A stretch of 64,000 bases of DNA from Chryseobacterium contaminans (GCF_001684955.1 NZ_MAYF01000035.1:1-64000); one strand, 5' to 3'. Positions 42,096 through 50,774 are shown, counted from the first letter of the stretch. Numbers and translations are program-made. Notes: generated by a model from the sequence alone, not told the origin.

Positions 42096-44534
42096 TTAGA
42101 AATCTAAAGTGATAGAAGCTCTGGCAGCAGCCCCCATAATAGGTCTTGCCATTCTGATACTAGAACCTGTTACAGTTTGAGATCTTGGATCTCCTTCTGT
42201 AATTCCGATCGTATTAAAGATATTGGTTCCGTCAACTGCAAAACGGATTTTTCCTAGCTGATAAGACATTCCTGCTCCAAATTCTGTGAAAGATGGTAGA
42301 ATATTATCATCTGTATTTCCTTCATTCTGGAAACGTTTTCCATAATAATTCATACTTACATAAGCTCTCCATTCTTTAGTGATATTTACTGCAGGAGAAA
42401 TATTAAAGTAGAACTTAGGAATTCTTCTTACAACATTTCCACTATAATCGAAGGTAGTACCATCAGCATTTCTTCCTGTAAAATCTTTGTATTTTGGATT
42501 CTGAATGGTTCCGTTGAAAGTAACTTCAAATATATTATTGAATAATCTGGCATAGCCTTCAATTTCTACCCCAAAATTGGTAGTATTGGCAAATTTATTT
42601 TCTGAAGTTCCGTCTGAATAAACATCAGTAAATGAAAGATTTTTAAGGGCAGAATAGAAAGGAATCACCGCAATATCAAAAGTACGGGAATAATACTTAT
42701 ACCCTACTTCCAATTGATTGGTCAATACAGGCTTTACAGCATCCAACTTTCCAATATTATTATAGTATGCTTCTTCATTTGGAGATCTGAAACCGTGAGA
42801 GAAACGGGCATACACCGCATTTTCACGATTAATTTTATAGTTGGAAGCTAATGTATAAGAAACTTTATTGATGTCATAGTACCAATACGTAAACTGATTC
42901 CCTAGAATATTCATATTATCATCTGCAGTCGTAGTATCAAAACCATGAGTTCCATCCACCGTTAAACCTGAATTATTAAGATTAGCTGTAGTAGTATTTA
43001 CTTTATATCCTCTGTAATAATCACGGCTGTAACGGATTCCTCCATTAAAGCTTAATGCATCGGTTACATTATAATCCAGATTTAAATATAAATCATTCAG
43101 ACTTCCCTGGATCTGTGAATCTCTAAGTAAGCTGGACATATTTAAAACTCCATTATACGTTTTAGAATATCCTACACTACTTGGACCAAGAGATGGATCT
43201 ACAAGATTTAACAACACAGGTCTGTCTGTAGCAGTAGTCAGAATATTGCTCCAGTTCCAGTATTGATGAGACTTCCAGTTTGATTTATAGAATCCAGCCG
43301 TTACATTTCCTTTGTCAAATTTGTAGTTGAACTGCAAATCATTCACAAAATTATTCATCTGCTTATCGATAGCCCAGAACCCCAATTTCTGAACATATTC
43401 AGGATTGACCACGGCTCCGCTGCTAACCAATGAATATTGATAATTAGCCATTCCCAAACTTTTAGCAAAATCAGCACTCTTCTGAGGACTTCCAGCCGGG
43501 AAAATCCCCGTATAGTTCATGTCAATATTGGTATACCGGGTTTTATTGATGACACTGAAGTTTCCTCCTAAATCATATTTAAATTCTGCTCCCAACACAT
43601 CTACTTTCGGATGGATTCCATCCTCTAAATTTCTGCTGAAAAAGCCACCACCAGCCTGTGGAATATTTAACTGACTGATCGCTCTGTAGCTGTAGGTTCC
43701 ATAATTAGGATCAAAACCTGCAAATCCTTTTAATTTATCGCCATCCTGTGTTAAAGGAATCGGAAGGAAGAAGGTATTTCTGTCATCCAGCTTTTTATAA
43801 TATACTTTCACGTAACCTTTATCAAAGACATACTTCAGGTTCATTCTGATCTGTCCGCCGTTATTGGCTTTGAATCCTGTTTTTCTGATTCCGTCATTTG
43901 ATCTGTAGAAACCGCCAATATTGAAGAATAATTTATCTTTTACCAAAGCACCGCCTACATTAAGATCCGTACGGATTAACCCGTAAGTACCGGTTTCCAG
44001 TTTTGCACTTCCTTTAAAATCATTGGTCCCTTCTTTTGTAATGAAGTTGATAAGACCTCCCGGAGAATTATTGGCATAAATAGATCCGGAACCTCCTCTC
44101 AGAGCTTCCAGACGGCTCACCGTATTATCTACCCTGAAAAAGTTATCTGCATTGGCAAATTGGAGTGCTCCATCTTCAAAAACAGGAAGTCCATCTTCCT
44201 GAATCTGTACAAATTCATAAGCTCCTGCGGACGGAATACCTCTTGCAAAAAGGTTATTCCCTACTTCCCCACCTGAAGTTTCCACCGCAAAACCCGGAAC
44301 CCTCTGCAGCAATGCTGCAGCACTGATTGGATTCTGCTTTTGAATTTCCTTAGCACTGAAGGTTGAAATAGCAGTACTGGATTCTATCTTTTTCTTAGGA
44401 TTAGAGTTTCCCGTAATAACAACCTGATCGATAGAAGAAACTTTCGCTGAATCCTGTGGAGTTTCCTGGGCATAAGCATTATTAAAATATAACGTAGCTG
44501 TTGCGGCGATTAAAAAGATTGATTTTTTTTTCAT
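42096..44534 (-). CDS. TonB-dependent outer-membrane receptor of the trehalose locus
   Basis: 812 residues from ATG at 44534 (MKKKSIFLIAATATLYFNNAYAQ signal peptide); a longer in-frame start would run through the trehalase gene and is rejected. A TonB-box-like region (SIDQVVITGN), plug domain (about 45-170, AALLQRVPGFAVETSGG ... GLINFITKEG) and 22-strand barrel ending in the aromatic residue ASITLDF follow. It lacks the CarboxypepD_reg domain of SusC proteins, and no SusD lies nearby. Its operon position implies import of trehalose or a related glycan across the outer membrane. Confidence 0.9.
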   Translation of the reverse strand: MKKKSIFLIAATATLYFNNAYAQETPQDSAKVSSIDQVVITGNSNPKKKIESSTAISTFSAKEIQKQNPISAAALLQRVPGFAVETSGGEVGNNLFARGIPSAGAYEFVQIQEDGLPVFEDGALQFANADNFFRVDNTVSRLEALRGGSGSIYANNSPGGLINFITKEGTNDFKGSAKLETGTYGLIRTDLNVGGALVKDKLFFNIGGFYRSNDGIRKTGFKANNGGQIRMNLKYVFDKGYVKVYYKKLDDRNTFFLPIPLTQDGDKLKGFAGFDPNYGTYSYRAISQLNIPQAGGGFFSRNLEDGIHPKVDVLGAEFKYDLGGNFSVINKTRYTNIDMNYTGIFPAGSPQKSADFAKSLGMANYQYSLVSSGAVVNPEYVQKLGFWAIDKQMNNFVNDLQFNYKFDKGNVTAGFYKSNWKSHQYWNWSNILTTATDRPVLLNLVDPSLGPSSVGYSKTYNGVLNMSSLLRDSQIQGSLNDLYLNLDYNVTDALSFNGGIRYSRDYYRGYKVNTTTANLNNSGLTVDGTHGFDTTTADDNMNILGNQFTYWYYDINKVSYTLASNYKINRENAVYARFSHGFRSPNEEAYYNNIGKLDAVKPVLTNQLEVGYKYYSRTFDIAVIPFYSALKNLSFTDVYSDGTSENKFANTTNFGVEIEGYARLFNNIFEVTFNGTIQNPKYKDFTGRNADGTTFDYSGNVVRRIPKFYFNISPAVNITKEWRAYVSMNYYGKRFQNEGNTDDNILPSFTEFGAGMSYQLGKIRFAVDGTNIFNTIGITEGDPRSQTVTGSSIRMARPIMGAAARASITLDF

Positions 44535-44557
44535 AGCCTTATTTTTTATTGTTAGTT

Positions 44558-46039
44558 TCAATTTTGTTGTAATTTTAAATACACTCCATTCGTCCAACCG
44601 AATCCATCCTGATTGGGATATTCCCCGCCTCCTGCTATTGTTTCCGTATCTAATGCATTGTATTTTTCCATCAGTTTTCCCGTATTCCTGTAAACCCTTT
44701 CTACATTGAAGCACCAGTTATCTTTTATTTTTCCGGCCAGTTCATTAAAGCCATAATTTTTCATTGCTTTAAAGCCAAGCCATTGGTAGGGTGCCCAGGC
44801 ATTGGGTAAATCCCACTGCTGTCCGGATTTTTTGGTAGTTGTCACCAATCCGCCCGGATATAAAAACTTTTCAGAAATGGTTTCTGATACTGACTGAGCT
44901 TGCTCCTGATCTGCTATCCCAAGAAACAAAGGGTAAAGAGCAGCAATATGTTCAGACGGTGTTTTTGTGTTTTTTTTAATATGATAGTCTCTGTAAATCT
45001 TCGTCTTTTCATCCCAGAAGTATTTATGAATCATATGTCTTCGCTTTGCTGCTCTTTCAGTAAAATAATTTTCTTTGCCTTTCAGATCCTGAAGCGCTGA
45101 TGATTTTGCCAATGTGGTTTCCAAATGCCATAAAAGACAGTTTAAATCTACCTCGGCAAGATTCAGGGTTTCTATCGTCTGGATATGTTCTCCGTCTGCA
45201 AACCATCTGCTGGAAAAGTCCCAGCCGGATTCGCAGGCACTTCTTATATTTCTGTAAAACTCTTCTCCTGAAGCTTTTTTCTGGTCTTCTATATCGATCA
45301 GATAGCTTTCAGGACGAGGTTCATTTTCTGTGTCGTAATATCTGTTCAGGAGATCTCCATTCTGAGTTTTCACTACCCTTTTGAAACCTGAACCACTTTC
45401 TGTTTCTTCTTCCCCATTCATCCAGAAAGCATATTCTTTTTCTAAAGTATCATAGTATTTCGTATAAATAGTTTCATCATTTTTTGTCTCTACAAGAAGC
45501 TCCAGCATCAATGAGAAATACGGCGGCTGTGAACGGCTTAAAAAATGCGTCCTGCTGGCATTGGGAACAAACCCGATATTTTGAATCAGATAAGAACAGT
45601 TTTCCACAATATTTTCCATCATTTCCACCCGGCCTGAAACCTGTAATCCAAGCATGATAAAATAGCTGTCCCAATAAAAAAACTCATTGAAACGACCTCC
45701 CGGAACGATATAAGGTTTAGGTAGTTTTAATAATGTCCCTTTTTCCTCATAAGCAGTACGTGTCAGTTCATCCCAAAGTTTTTCAATATGTTCCTCAATC
45801 GGAAGATGATCTTCCCTCTGAACAGATATTTTTGCTCCAAGAAAATCAAAATGAGCCATCACAAAACTTTTCAGGTCAAAACCTTCAGAATCTTTTTCCT
45901 GCTCATATTTTGCATTGATCTCCACAATCGGAAATAAAGGAACCGCATCCGTCATCATTTTCTGATCTTCAAAAATCTCTCTCTTTTGTACTGCATCAAA
46001 AAGAGCTTGGATTTCTTTAATATAAAGTTGATTGTTCAT
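44558..46039 (-). CDS. Trehalase (glycoside hydrolase family 37)
   Basis: 493 residues. Both family signatures are present: PGGRFNEFFYWDSY (about 113-126) and QWDLPNAWAPYQWL near the C-terminus, plus GGEYPNQDGFGWTNGV at the end. The enzyme splits alpha,alpha-trehalose into two glucoses. No signal peptide, so it acts in the cytoplasm like TreF, after import. It starts 2 bp after the MFS stop and ends 23 bp before the TonB receptor start. Confidence 0.94.
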   Translation of the reverse strand: MNNQLYIKEIQALFDAVQKREIFEDQKMMTDAVPLFPIVEINAKYEQEKDSEGFDLKSFVMAHFDFLGAKISVQREDHLPIEEHIEKLWDELTRTAYEEKGTLLKLPKPYIVPGGRFNEFFYWDSYFIMLGLQVSGRVEMMENIVENCSYLIQNIGFVPNASRTHFLSRSQPPYFSLMLELLVETKNDETIYTKYYDTLEKEYAFWMNGEEETESGSGFKRVVKTQNGDLLNRYYDTENEPRPESYLIDIEDQKKASGEEFYRNIRSACESGWDFSSRWFADGEHIQTIETLNLAEVDLNCLLWHLETTLAKSSALQDLKGKENYFTERAAKRRHMIHKYFWDEKTKIYRDYHIKKNTKTPSEHIAALYPLFLGIADQEQAQSVSETISEKFLYPGGLVTTTKKSGQQWDLPNAWAPYQWLGFKAMKNYGFNELAGKIKDNWCFNVERVYRNTGKLMEKYNALDTETIAGGGEYPNQDGFGWTNGVYLKLQQN

Positions 46040-46041
46040 GG

Positions 46042-47271
46042 TTATTTTTTAGGATTGATTTTTAACTTATTCATAAAAATGGCAGAAGTAATTAACAGCG
46101 AAAGGGGAATCAGGGACAAGTAAAATGCCTGCTGCCCACTGAATTCCTGAAATACAAAACCTGTAATGATGGAACCTATTGTTCCTCCAATTGCAGAGAA
46201 AACGACAATCAATCCAGACATTGCACTGTGTAAATATTTAGGAATGGAAGCCAGGATCACTGAATTGATGCTGGGATAAATTGGAGCCAGCAAACCTCCC
46301 ATCAATGGAAATAAATACACTACAAGCGGAGCATTCAACCAATTTGTACTGGCATCAATATGAATATTATGAGTTAATGGAAGTACCAGAAGTAAACTTA
46401 CCGCAAAACCAATAACGCAGAATGACACCACATAAATCCAACTTATCTTTCTGGAAAAGAAACCGGACAGAAATCTTCCTAATGCAAAAGCCCCCGCTAA
46501 AACAGCTCCTGCCTGGATACTCATGGAAGTAGGCACTTTTAAAATTTCTTTATAAAACGTGGGAGTCCATGTCTGAAAACTTTGTTCCACCAATACAAAC
46601 AAGAATGCACACAATAAGAAACACAATACTTTTTTATAACTGAATAAACCAGCACTGTTTTTCAGGTCTCCCAGCCAATCGGTCTTCTCATTTTTTGCCT
46701 CTTTTTCATTCAGTTTAGAAAAGAATAGAAACAGGAAAGATAATGAGGAAAGAGCTCCCAGAACCCAATATACATTCAGCCAATGGGTAGATTTCGGATT
46801 ATGATCATCAATGTACAAGCTGAACAAAACATTCCCTGCCAATACTCCAATCATAAAAAAACCTTCCAGAAATCCCATGAAGCTTGAATGTTCTTTATCT
46901 GTTTCTGTAACCAAACCAATGGAAGTGAAAACAGAAATTTTAATTAACGCAAAGGAAACTCCTACAATGGCAAACAATAATTTAAATACCCAAAAATCGT
47001 TAGTAAACGGCATTATAAAACACATTGCACTCACCAGAAATAATGCAATCAGCATTGATTTTTTGATTCCTATCTTAGGAAGAAATGATGCCAGAATGAA
47101 TGAACAGATGGCAATCGGAAGATCTTTAAACCCTTCCAATACACTGGCAGATGATTTTGAGATGCCAAAGTTCTGCTGAACCTGTAAAATAACAGTTCCC
47201 ACAGAATTCAGAAGAATTGCGAAAACAAAATAGTTCAAAAACAGAACCGCCTTGATGTTGAAGTTTTTCAT
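46042..47271 (-). CDS. MFS sugar permease of the trehalose locus
   Basis: 409-residue major facilitator protein with about 12 membrane helices (for example NYFVFAILLNSVGTVIL, PLVVYLFPLMGGLLAPIYPSINSVIL and FYLSLIPLSLLITSAIFM). It is the first gene of a minus-strand operon ending with trehalase and a TonB receptor, so inner-membrane uptake of trehalose is the likely job. Residue specificity cannot be judged by eye. Confidence 0.88.
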   Translation of the reverse strand: MKNFNIKAVLFLNYFVFAILLNSVGTVILQVQQNFGISKSSASVLEGFKDLPIAICSFILASFLPKIGIKKSMLIALFLVSAMCFIMPFTNDFWVFKLLFAIVGVSFALIKISVFTSIGLVTETDKEHSSFMGFLEGFFMIGVLAGNVLFSLYIDDHNPKSTHWLNVYWVLGALSSLSFLFLFFSKLNEKEAKNEKTDWLGDLKNSAGLFSYKKVLCFLLCAFLFVLVEQSFQTWTPTFYKEILKVPTSMSIQAGAVLAGAFALGRFLSGFFSRKISWIYVVSFCVIGFAVSLLLVLPLTHNIHIDASTNWLNAPLVVYLFPLMGGLLAPIYPSINSVILASIPKYLHSAMSGLIVVFSAIGGTIGSIITGFVFQEFSGQQAFYLSLIPLSLLITSAIFMNKLKINPKK

Positions 47272-47312
47272 TCAGGTTATTTCTTTGCGGCTAAGATAGA
47301 AGCATTTCTGTT

Positions 47313-47350
47313 CACAATAATTTAACACAATAAACCAATATTTGAACAAT
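47313..47350. promoter_or_regulatory. Putative AraC-type binding repeats
   Basis: Four ACAAT/CCAAT-type hexamers in the same orientation (CACAAT 47313, CACAAT 47326, ACCAAT 47334, AACAAT 47345) between the divergent MFS and AraC genes. Direct repeats are typical of AraC-family sites. A weak minus-strand -7 (TATCTTAG) lies at about 47292-47299. Confidence 0.35.
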
Positions 47351-47394
47351 ATTAATATAATTAGTATTTTTAGTGATTAAATATGATTAATTAA

Positions 47395-48258
47395 ATGAAA
47401 GTTACTTTTGAAAGAGTAATCCCCAATGAGAAAAGCTCGTTCCGAACGATTCATAATAACTCCCCTATTTCAGAATTTAAATGGGAGTATCATTATCACC
47501 CCGAAATTGAACTGGTATGTGTCATTTCCGGGAGTGGAACCCGCCATGTTGGGTATCATAAAAGTAATTATACGCATGGAGATCTCGTTTTGATTGGTTC
47601 CAATATTCCCCATTCAGGATTTGGACTGAATTCTATTGATCCGCATGAAGAAATCGTACTTCAGTTCAAAGAAGAAATTCTCCAGTTTCCTCAACAGGAA
47701 GTGGAAGCCCGGTCTATTAAAAATTTACTGGAACTCTCAAAGTATGGCATTCATTTTCATCATAAGGTAAAAAAAGCCTTACTCCCGAAATTAAGATTGA
47801 TGCTGGAGTCAGAAGGCTATAAAAGATATTTGTTACTGCTGGAAATTCTCTTCGAGCTTTCTAAATGTAAAGATTATGACCTTTTGAATAAGGAAATTAT
47901 GCCCTACACCATTATTTCAAAAAACAAAACCCGTCTTGAAAACATTTTCACTTATGTAGAGCATCATTATGATAAAGAAATCAATATTGAAGATGTTGCA
48001 AAGCTGGCCAACCTCACCTTGCCTGCCTTTTGTAATTTTTTTAAAAAAGCTACGCAGATCACCTTTACGGAATTTGTAAATCGGTATCGGATCAATAAGG
48101 CTTGTTTATTGATGGCTCAGGATAGATCTATTTCAGAATGCAGTTATCATTGTGGGTTTAATAATGTAACGTATTTCAACAGGATGTTTAAAAAGTATAC
48201 AGGTAAGACGCCTTCAGAATTTATTAAAGATTATGCGCATAATAAGGTGAGTGTGTAA
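47395..48258 (+). CDS. AraC-family regulator of the trehalose locus
   Basis: 287 residues. N-terminal cupin-like sensor domain (about 20-110: YHYHPEIELVCVISGSGTRHVG and GDLVLIGSNIPHSG) and C-terminal AraC double helix-turn-helix (about 185-280: INIEDVAKLANLTLPAFCNFFKKATQITFTEFVNRYRI ... SECSYHCGFNNVTYFNRMFKKYTGKTPSEF). Divergent from the permease-trehalase-receptor operon, so it probably activates it in response to a sugar. Confidence 0.92.
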   Translation: MKVTFERVIPNEKSSFRTIHNNSPISEFKWEYHYHPEIELVCVISGSGTRHVGYHKSNYTHGDLVLIGSNIPHSGFGLNSIDPHEEIVLQFKEEILQFPQQEVEARSIKNLLELSKYGIHFHHKVKKALLPKLRLMLESEGYKRYLLLLEILFELSKCKDYDLLNKEIMPYTIISKNKTRLENIFTYVEHHYDKEINIEDVAKLANLTLPAFCNFFKKATQITFTEFVNRYRINKACLLMAQDRSISECSYHCGFNNVTYFNRMFKKYTGKTPSEFIKDYAHNKVSV

Positions 48259-48259
48259 T

Positions 48260-48395
48260 AAATCTCCCGCAGATCACGCAAATTTCGCAGATGTTTGCGG
48301 ATAAGAAAATCAAGAATTTTCAAAAACTTATGTGTACTTCTTATGCTCAATGGTTTTAACTTTAATATCATTTAGGTGTTATTCTAAAATCTTTT
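48260..48395 (-). repeat. Dispersed intergenic repeat, copy 1
   Basis: On the minus strand this reads AAAAGATTTTAGAATAACAC, then AAAGTTAAAA, then CATAAGAAGTACACATAAG, then AAACATCTGCG and GGGAGATTTA. It matches 55189-55307 on the plus strand in the same order, with small gaps. Confidence 0.8.
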
Positions 48396-48511
48396 GTGAC
48401 TTTGTGGTTTTCATATTAAACAATAGTTATATAATTTTATTTTTCCCACGGATTACTCAGATTTGCCCAGATGATTTTTAAAATATTTTTCATCTGGTTT
48501 TTCCGATTGAT

Positions 48512-48544
48512 ATCCTTGTCAAGGTTTAAAACCTTGACAAGGAT
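48512..48544. repeat. Perfect 33-bp palindrome
   Basis: Arms of 16 bp (ATCCTTGTCAAGGTTT and its exact complement) around a single central A. No T-run follows, so it is more like a mobile intergenic element than a terminator. Confidence 0.8.
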
Positions 48545-48656
48545 CAGTTAAAATTCAACATCAAAATCAATAGTCCTTATTAAAATTAAAGGAATAAAAA
48601 AGTAAACTGATATTCTGCACTGGAAAAAACTGAGAAGATTCCCAATTCACATTCTG

Positions 48657-48794
48657 ATATTGTGGATAACTTTTTTACAATATAAATTAGACTTATTTTT
48701 AAGAAACCGTTCTACAGAAACATTTACAACCAATTGAATTTATAAGCATTACACAAAAATCTTTTCTACAATTCCATATTGTGGATAACTTTTT
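48657..48794. other. Two DnaA-box sequences in a repeated 19-mer
   Basis: ATATTGTGGATAACTTTTT occurs exactly at 48657-48675 and 48776-48794. Each contains TGTGGATAA, the complement of the consensus DnaA box TTATCCACA, in the same orientation 119 bp apart. Whether this is an origin, a DnaA titration site or chance is open. Confidence 0.5.
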
Positions 48795-48870
48795 CCGCAG
48801 ATTTACAAAGATGTTTATGTATAAATACCACAATAAAAGAATCTGCGTAATCCCCTAAATCTGCGAGAAA
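48792..48870. repeat. ATCTGCG-family repeat fragments
   Basis: TTTCCGCAGATTTACAAAGA followed by AATCTGCGTAATCCCCTAAA and TCTGCGAGAAA, the same words as at 42001-42034 and 55274-55305. Confidence 0.6.
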
Positions 48871-48902
48871 ATAATCTATGAAAACTGAAGATTTATAGAA
48901 AC

Positions 48903-48929
48903 AAAAAAGCTGTTCTAAAAAAGAACAGC
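48903..48929 (-). terminator. Terminator of the thioredoxin-like gene
   Basis: GCTGTTCT / AGAACAGC hairpin; on the minus strand it is followed by TTTTTTG. Lies 35 bp after the stop codon. Confidence 0.8.
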
Positions 48930-48963
48930 CATATATTATATAAATAAGAATGAGTAACCGGAA

Positions 48964-49518
48964 TTACTTCCATTTGATATTACATCCCATGCTTGGTCTC
49001 TGAATCTCTTCCTGCGGTTCCCCGGCTAAAAGATTTTCAAAAGCAATAATTAAGTCCTCTCCTGTAACATCTTTATTATTCCCAGGTCTTGAATCATCCA
49101 TCTGACCTCTGTAAATAAGATCCAATTTATCATCAAAGAAATAAAAATCAGGAGTACATGCAGCATCATAAGCTTTTGCAATAGCCTGACTCTCATCGAA
49201 TAAATAAGGAAAATCAAATCTTCTTTCGATCTGGAATTCAATCATTTTCTCAGGGGAATCTGCCGGATATTTTTCAATATCATTAGCGTTAATCGCAATG
49301 AATTCAATTCCTTTTTCATTATAGTCTTCATACAATTCATTGATCTTATCAATAACATGAAGAACAAACGGACAATGGTTGCACATGAAAATAACCAGTG
49401 TTCCTTTTTCTCCTTTCAGTTCTTCCAAAGACTGAAGTTCATTCGTTTTTGACGGGTTTGGAAGCTCAAAAAACGGAGCTTTTGTACCTAATGCCAACAT
49501 ATTGGAGGGAGTATTCAT
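48964..49518 (-). CDS. Thioredoxin-family (peroxiredoxin-like) protein
   Basis: 184 residues from ATG 49518. The AhpC/TSA-like thioredoxin fold starts with LGTKAPFFELPNP; the redox region is VIFMCNHCPFVLHV (CxxC). A second pair of Cys lies in YDAACTPDFYFFD and PSMGCNIKW. An in-frame extension to 49641 is rejected because it crosses the promoter (49539-49546) and a GGAAG-type repeat. A cytoplasmic thiol oxidoreductase or peroxidase is likely. Confidence 0.9.
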   Translation of the reverse strand: MNTPSNMLALGTKAPFFELPNPSKTNELQSLEELKGEKGTLVIFMCNHCPFVLHVIDKINELYEDYNEKGIEFIAINANDIEKYPADSPEKMIEFQIERRFDFPYLFDESQAIAKAYDAACTPDFYFFDDKLDLIYRGQMDDSRPGNNKDVTGEDLIIAFENLLAGEPQEEIQRPSMGCNIKWK

Positions 49519-49538
49519 ATCCTTTTTCTTTAGTTTCA

Positions 49539-49546
49539 CAAAGATA
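49539..49546 (-). promoter_or_regulatory. -7 promoter element of the thioredoxin-like gene
   Basis: Minus strand TATCTTTG, exact TAnnTTTG, 20 bp before the start at 49518. Beyond it a GGAAGATGG/GGAAGGCGG short-period sequence occupies 49570-49594. Confidence 0.55.
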
Positions 49547-49752
49547 GAAATTTCTTTCGTTATTTGGTAAGGAAGATGGGGAACTGGAAGGCGGCAGTTA
49601 TTCTTCCCAATGTATTTATCGAGTAAGGCTATATACTTCATTAATTTTTACAATAATTTTCAAATTATACACTTCAGCCCTTTCCTACAATCACTATTTC
49701 CTCTTCTTACCAACTTCAGTAAGTTTCTTTTTCCAGAAAAATAAAAATAACG

Positions 49753-49797
49753 TTTGGAAGATATCCTGAAAAGTTTGTAGTTTTGCTAACACTGTTA
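49753..49797 (+). promoter_or_regulatory. Promoter and operator of the TetR regulator
   Basis: TTTG (49753-49756), 21-nt spacer, TAGTTTTGC (49778-49786), followed at once by the palindrome TAACACTGTTA (49787-49797), which would sit on the transcription start. This geometry implies autorepression. The in-frame TTG at 49783 is part of the -7 element. Confidence 0.75.
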
Positions 49798-49809
49798 AGA
49801 AAAAATATC

Positions 49810-50406
49810 ATGGGCCTACATGAACGTCGTCAAAGAGAAAAAGAATCCATCCGTGCAAGTATTTTGCAGGCGGCATTCACTTTGGCTAAATCTGAGGGCT
49901 GGGCATCACTTTCCATGCGTAAAATAGCAGACGCTATTGAATACAGCGCACCGGTGGTGTACGATTATTTCGAAAATAAGGAGGCTATTCTATTTGAAAT
50001 CTCATTAGATGGCTTCCACAAATTACATATAGAATTATTAAAGGCACAACAACAGCATGATACTCCTGAAGAACAGTTAGTAGCTTTAGTAGATGCTTAT
50101 TGGAGCTTTGCGTTTAATAATAAGGAATATTACCAGCTGATGTTTGGCCTGGGAATGCAATGTTGTGGAAAGGGACAGATGAAGAAGGAATTCTCCTCAT
50201 TTCAGGAGTTAATTTACGAATGTACTTACAACATTATTGAGAAAAACGGCTCAAATACAGATAATGCATGCCACATGTCTCATGCCCTGTTTTCCGCTGT
50301 ACACGGAATGATTTCCATTATGATGATGCGTACAGGAGATATTCCGTCTACCATGAATAAATCGACTTTGGATGAAACAGTTTCGTCCTTTATTAAGTCT
50401 TTATAA
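49810..50406 (+). CDS. TetR-family repressor of the efflux operon
   Basis: 198 residues from ATG 49810. N-terminal helix-turn-helix (about 15-60: SIRASILQAAFTLAKSEGWASLSMRKIADAIEYSAPVVYDYFENKEAILFEI) and an all-helical ligand domain with a TetR_C-type WHG-like region (VDAYWSFAFNNKEYYQLMFG). It precedes the adaptor-pump-channel genes in the same direction, and copies of the palindrome TAACA-N-TGTTA flank it, so it most likely represses both itself and the pump. Confidence 0.92.
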   Translation: MGLHERRQREKESIRASILQAAFTLAKSEGWASLSMRKIADAIEYSAPVVYDYFENKEAILFEISLDGFHKLHIELLKAQQQHDTPEEQLVALVDAYWSFAFNNKEYYQLMFGLGMQCCGKGQMKKEFSSFQELIYECTYNIIEKNGSNTDNACHMSHALFSAVHGMISIMMMRTGDIPSTMNKSTLDETVSSFIKSL

Positions 50407-50774
50407 TATATTTTTTTGAACAAAAATTAACACTGTTAGGAAATTTAACACTGAATTAATATCATTCAACTGTAGATTCCTGGCAAAAAACAAAAACTAT
50501 TTATGCAAAACTCTACTTCATTCATTAGTTAAAGGTAGTTATTTTTTCTTTTAAAATTAACACCGTTAGTAAAATTAACATTATTTACACCTCACATCTT
50601 TATATACTTAAATACACTAAAAAAATCAACTATGGAAACAATCGATCTGATCGGACATTAAAAATTCTGTAATTTTTTTTGAACTAATCATTAACACTGT
50701 TAGGAAAAAAAACAGCATTTATTAAAAAGAAACATTACTTCAATCTAACACTTCATTAAAAAATTAAATTAACA
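50407..50774 (+). promoter_or_regulatory. Operator-rich leader of the efflux operon
   Basis: Contains palindromes TAACACTGTTA (50428-50438), TAACACCGTTA (50558-50568, one mismatch) and TAACACTGTTA (50692-50702), with half-sites after them (50446-50453, 50576-50580, and TAACAC at about 50744). Each full site is extended as TTAACACTGTTAGGAAA or similar. A ten-codon frame METIDLIGH-stop lies at 50632-50661. The promoter itself is unclear; TATATTTTTTTG (about 50407-50419) and a TATATACTTA (about 50601-50611) are candidates. Confidence 0.7.

Larger units (their letters stand above)
48259..48963. other. 705-bp gene-free, repeat-rich region
   Basis: Only tiny open frames exist here, such as a 22-codon one at about 48291-48359 that lies inside a repeat. 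The region holds a dispersed repeat (48260-48395), further pieces of the ATCTGCG family (48442-48473, 48792-48870), a perfect 33-bp palindrome (48512-48544), two perfect DnaA-box sequences (48661-48669, 48780-48788) and a minus-strand terminator (48903-48929). Confidence 0.75.

Noticed and set aside
42096-44714. Longer TonB receptor start at 44714
   Set aside because: The 60 extra residues read through the 3' end of the trehalase gene and lack a signal peptide; ATG 44534 starts a clear signal peptide.
48291-48359. 22-codon open frame MFADKKIKNFQ...
   Set aside because: It lies wholly in the dispersed repeat; the other repeat copy does not keep the frame.
49519-49641. N-terminal extension of the thioredoxin-like protein
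   Set aside because: It crosses a -7 promoter element and a GGAAG-type repeat.
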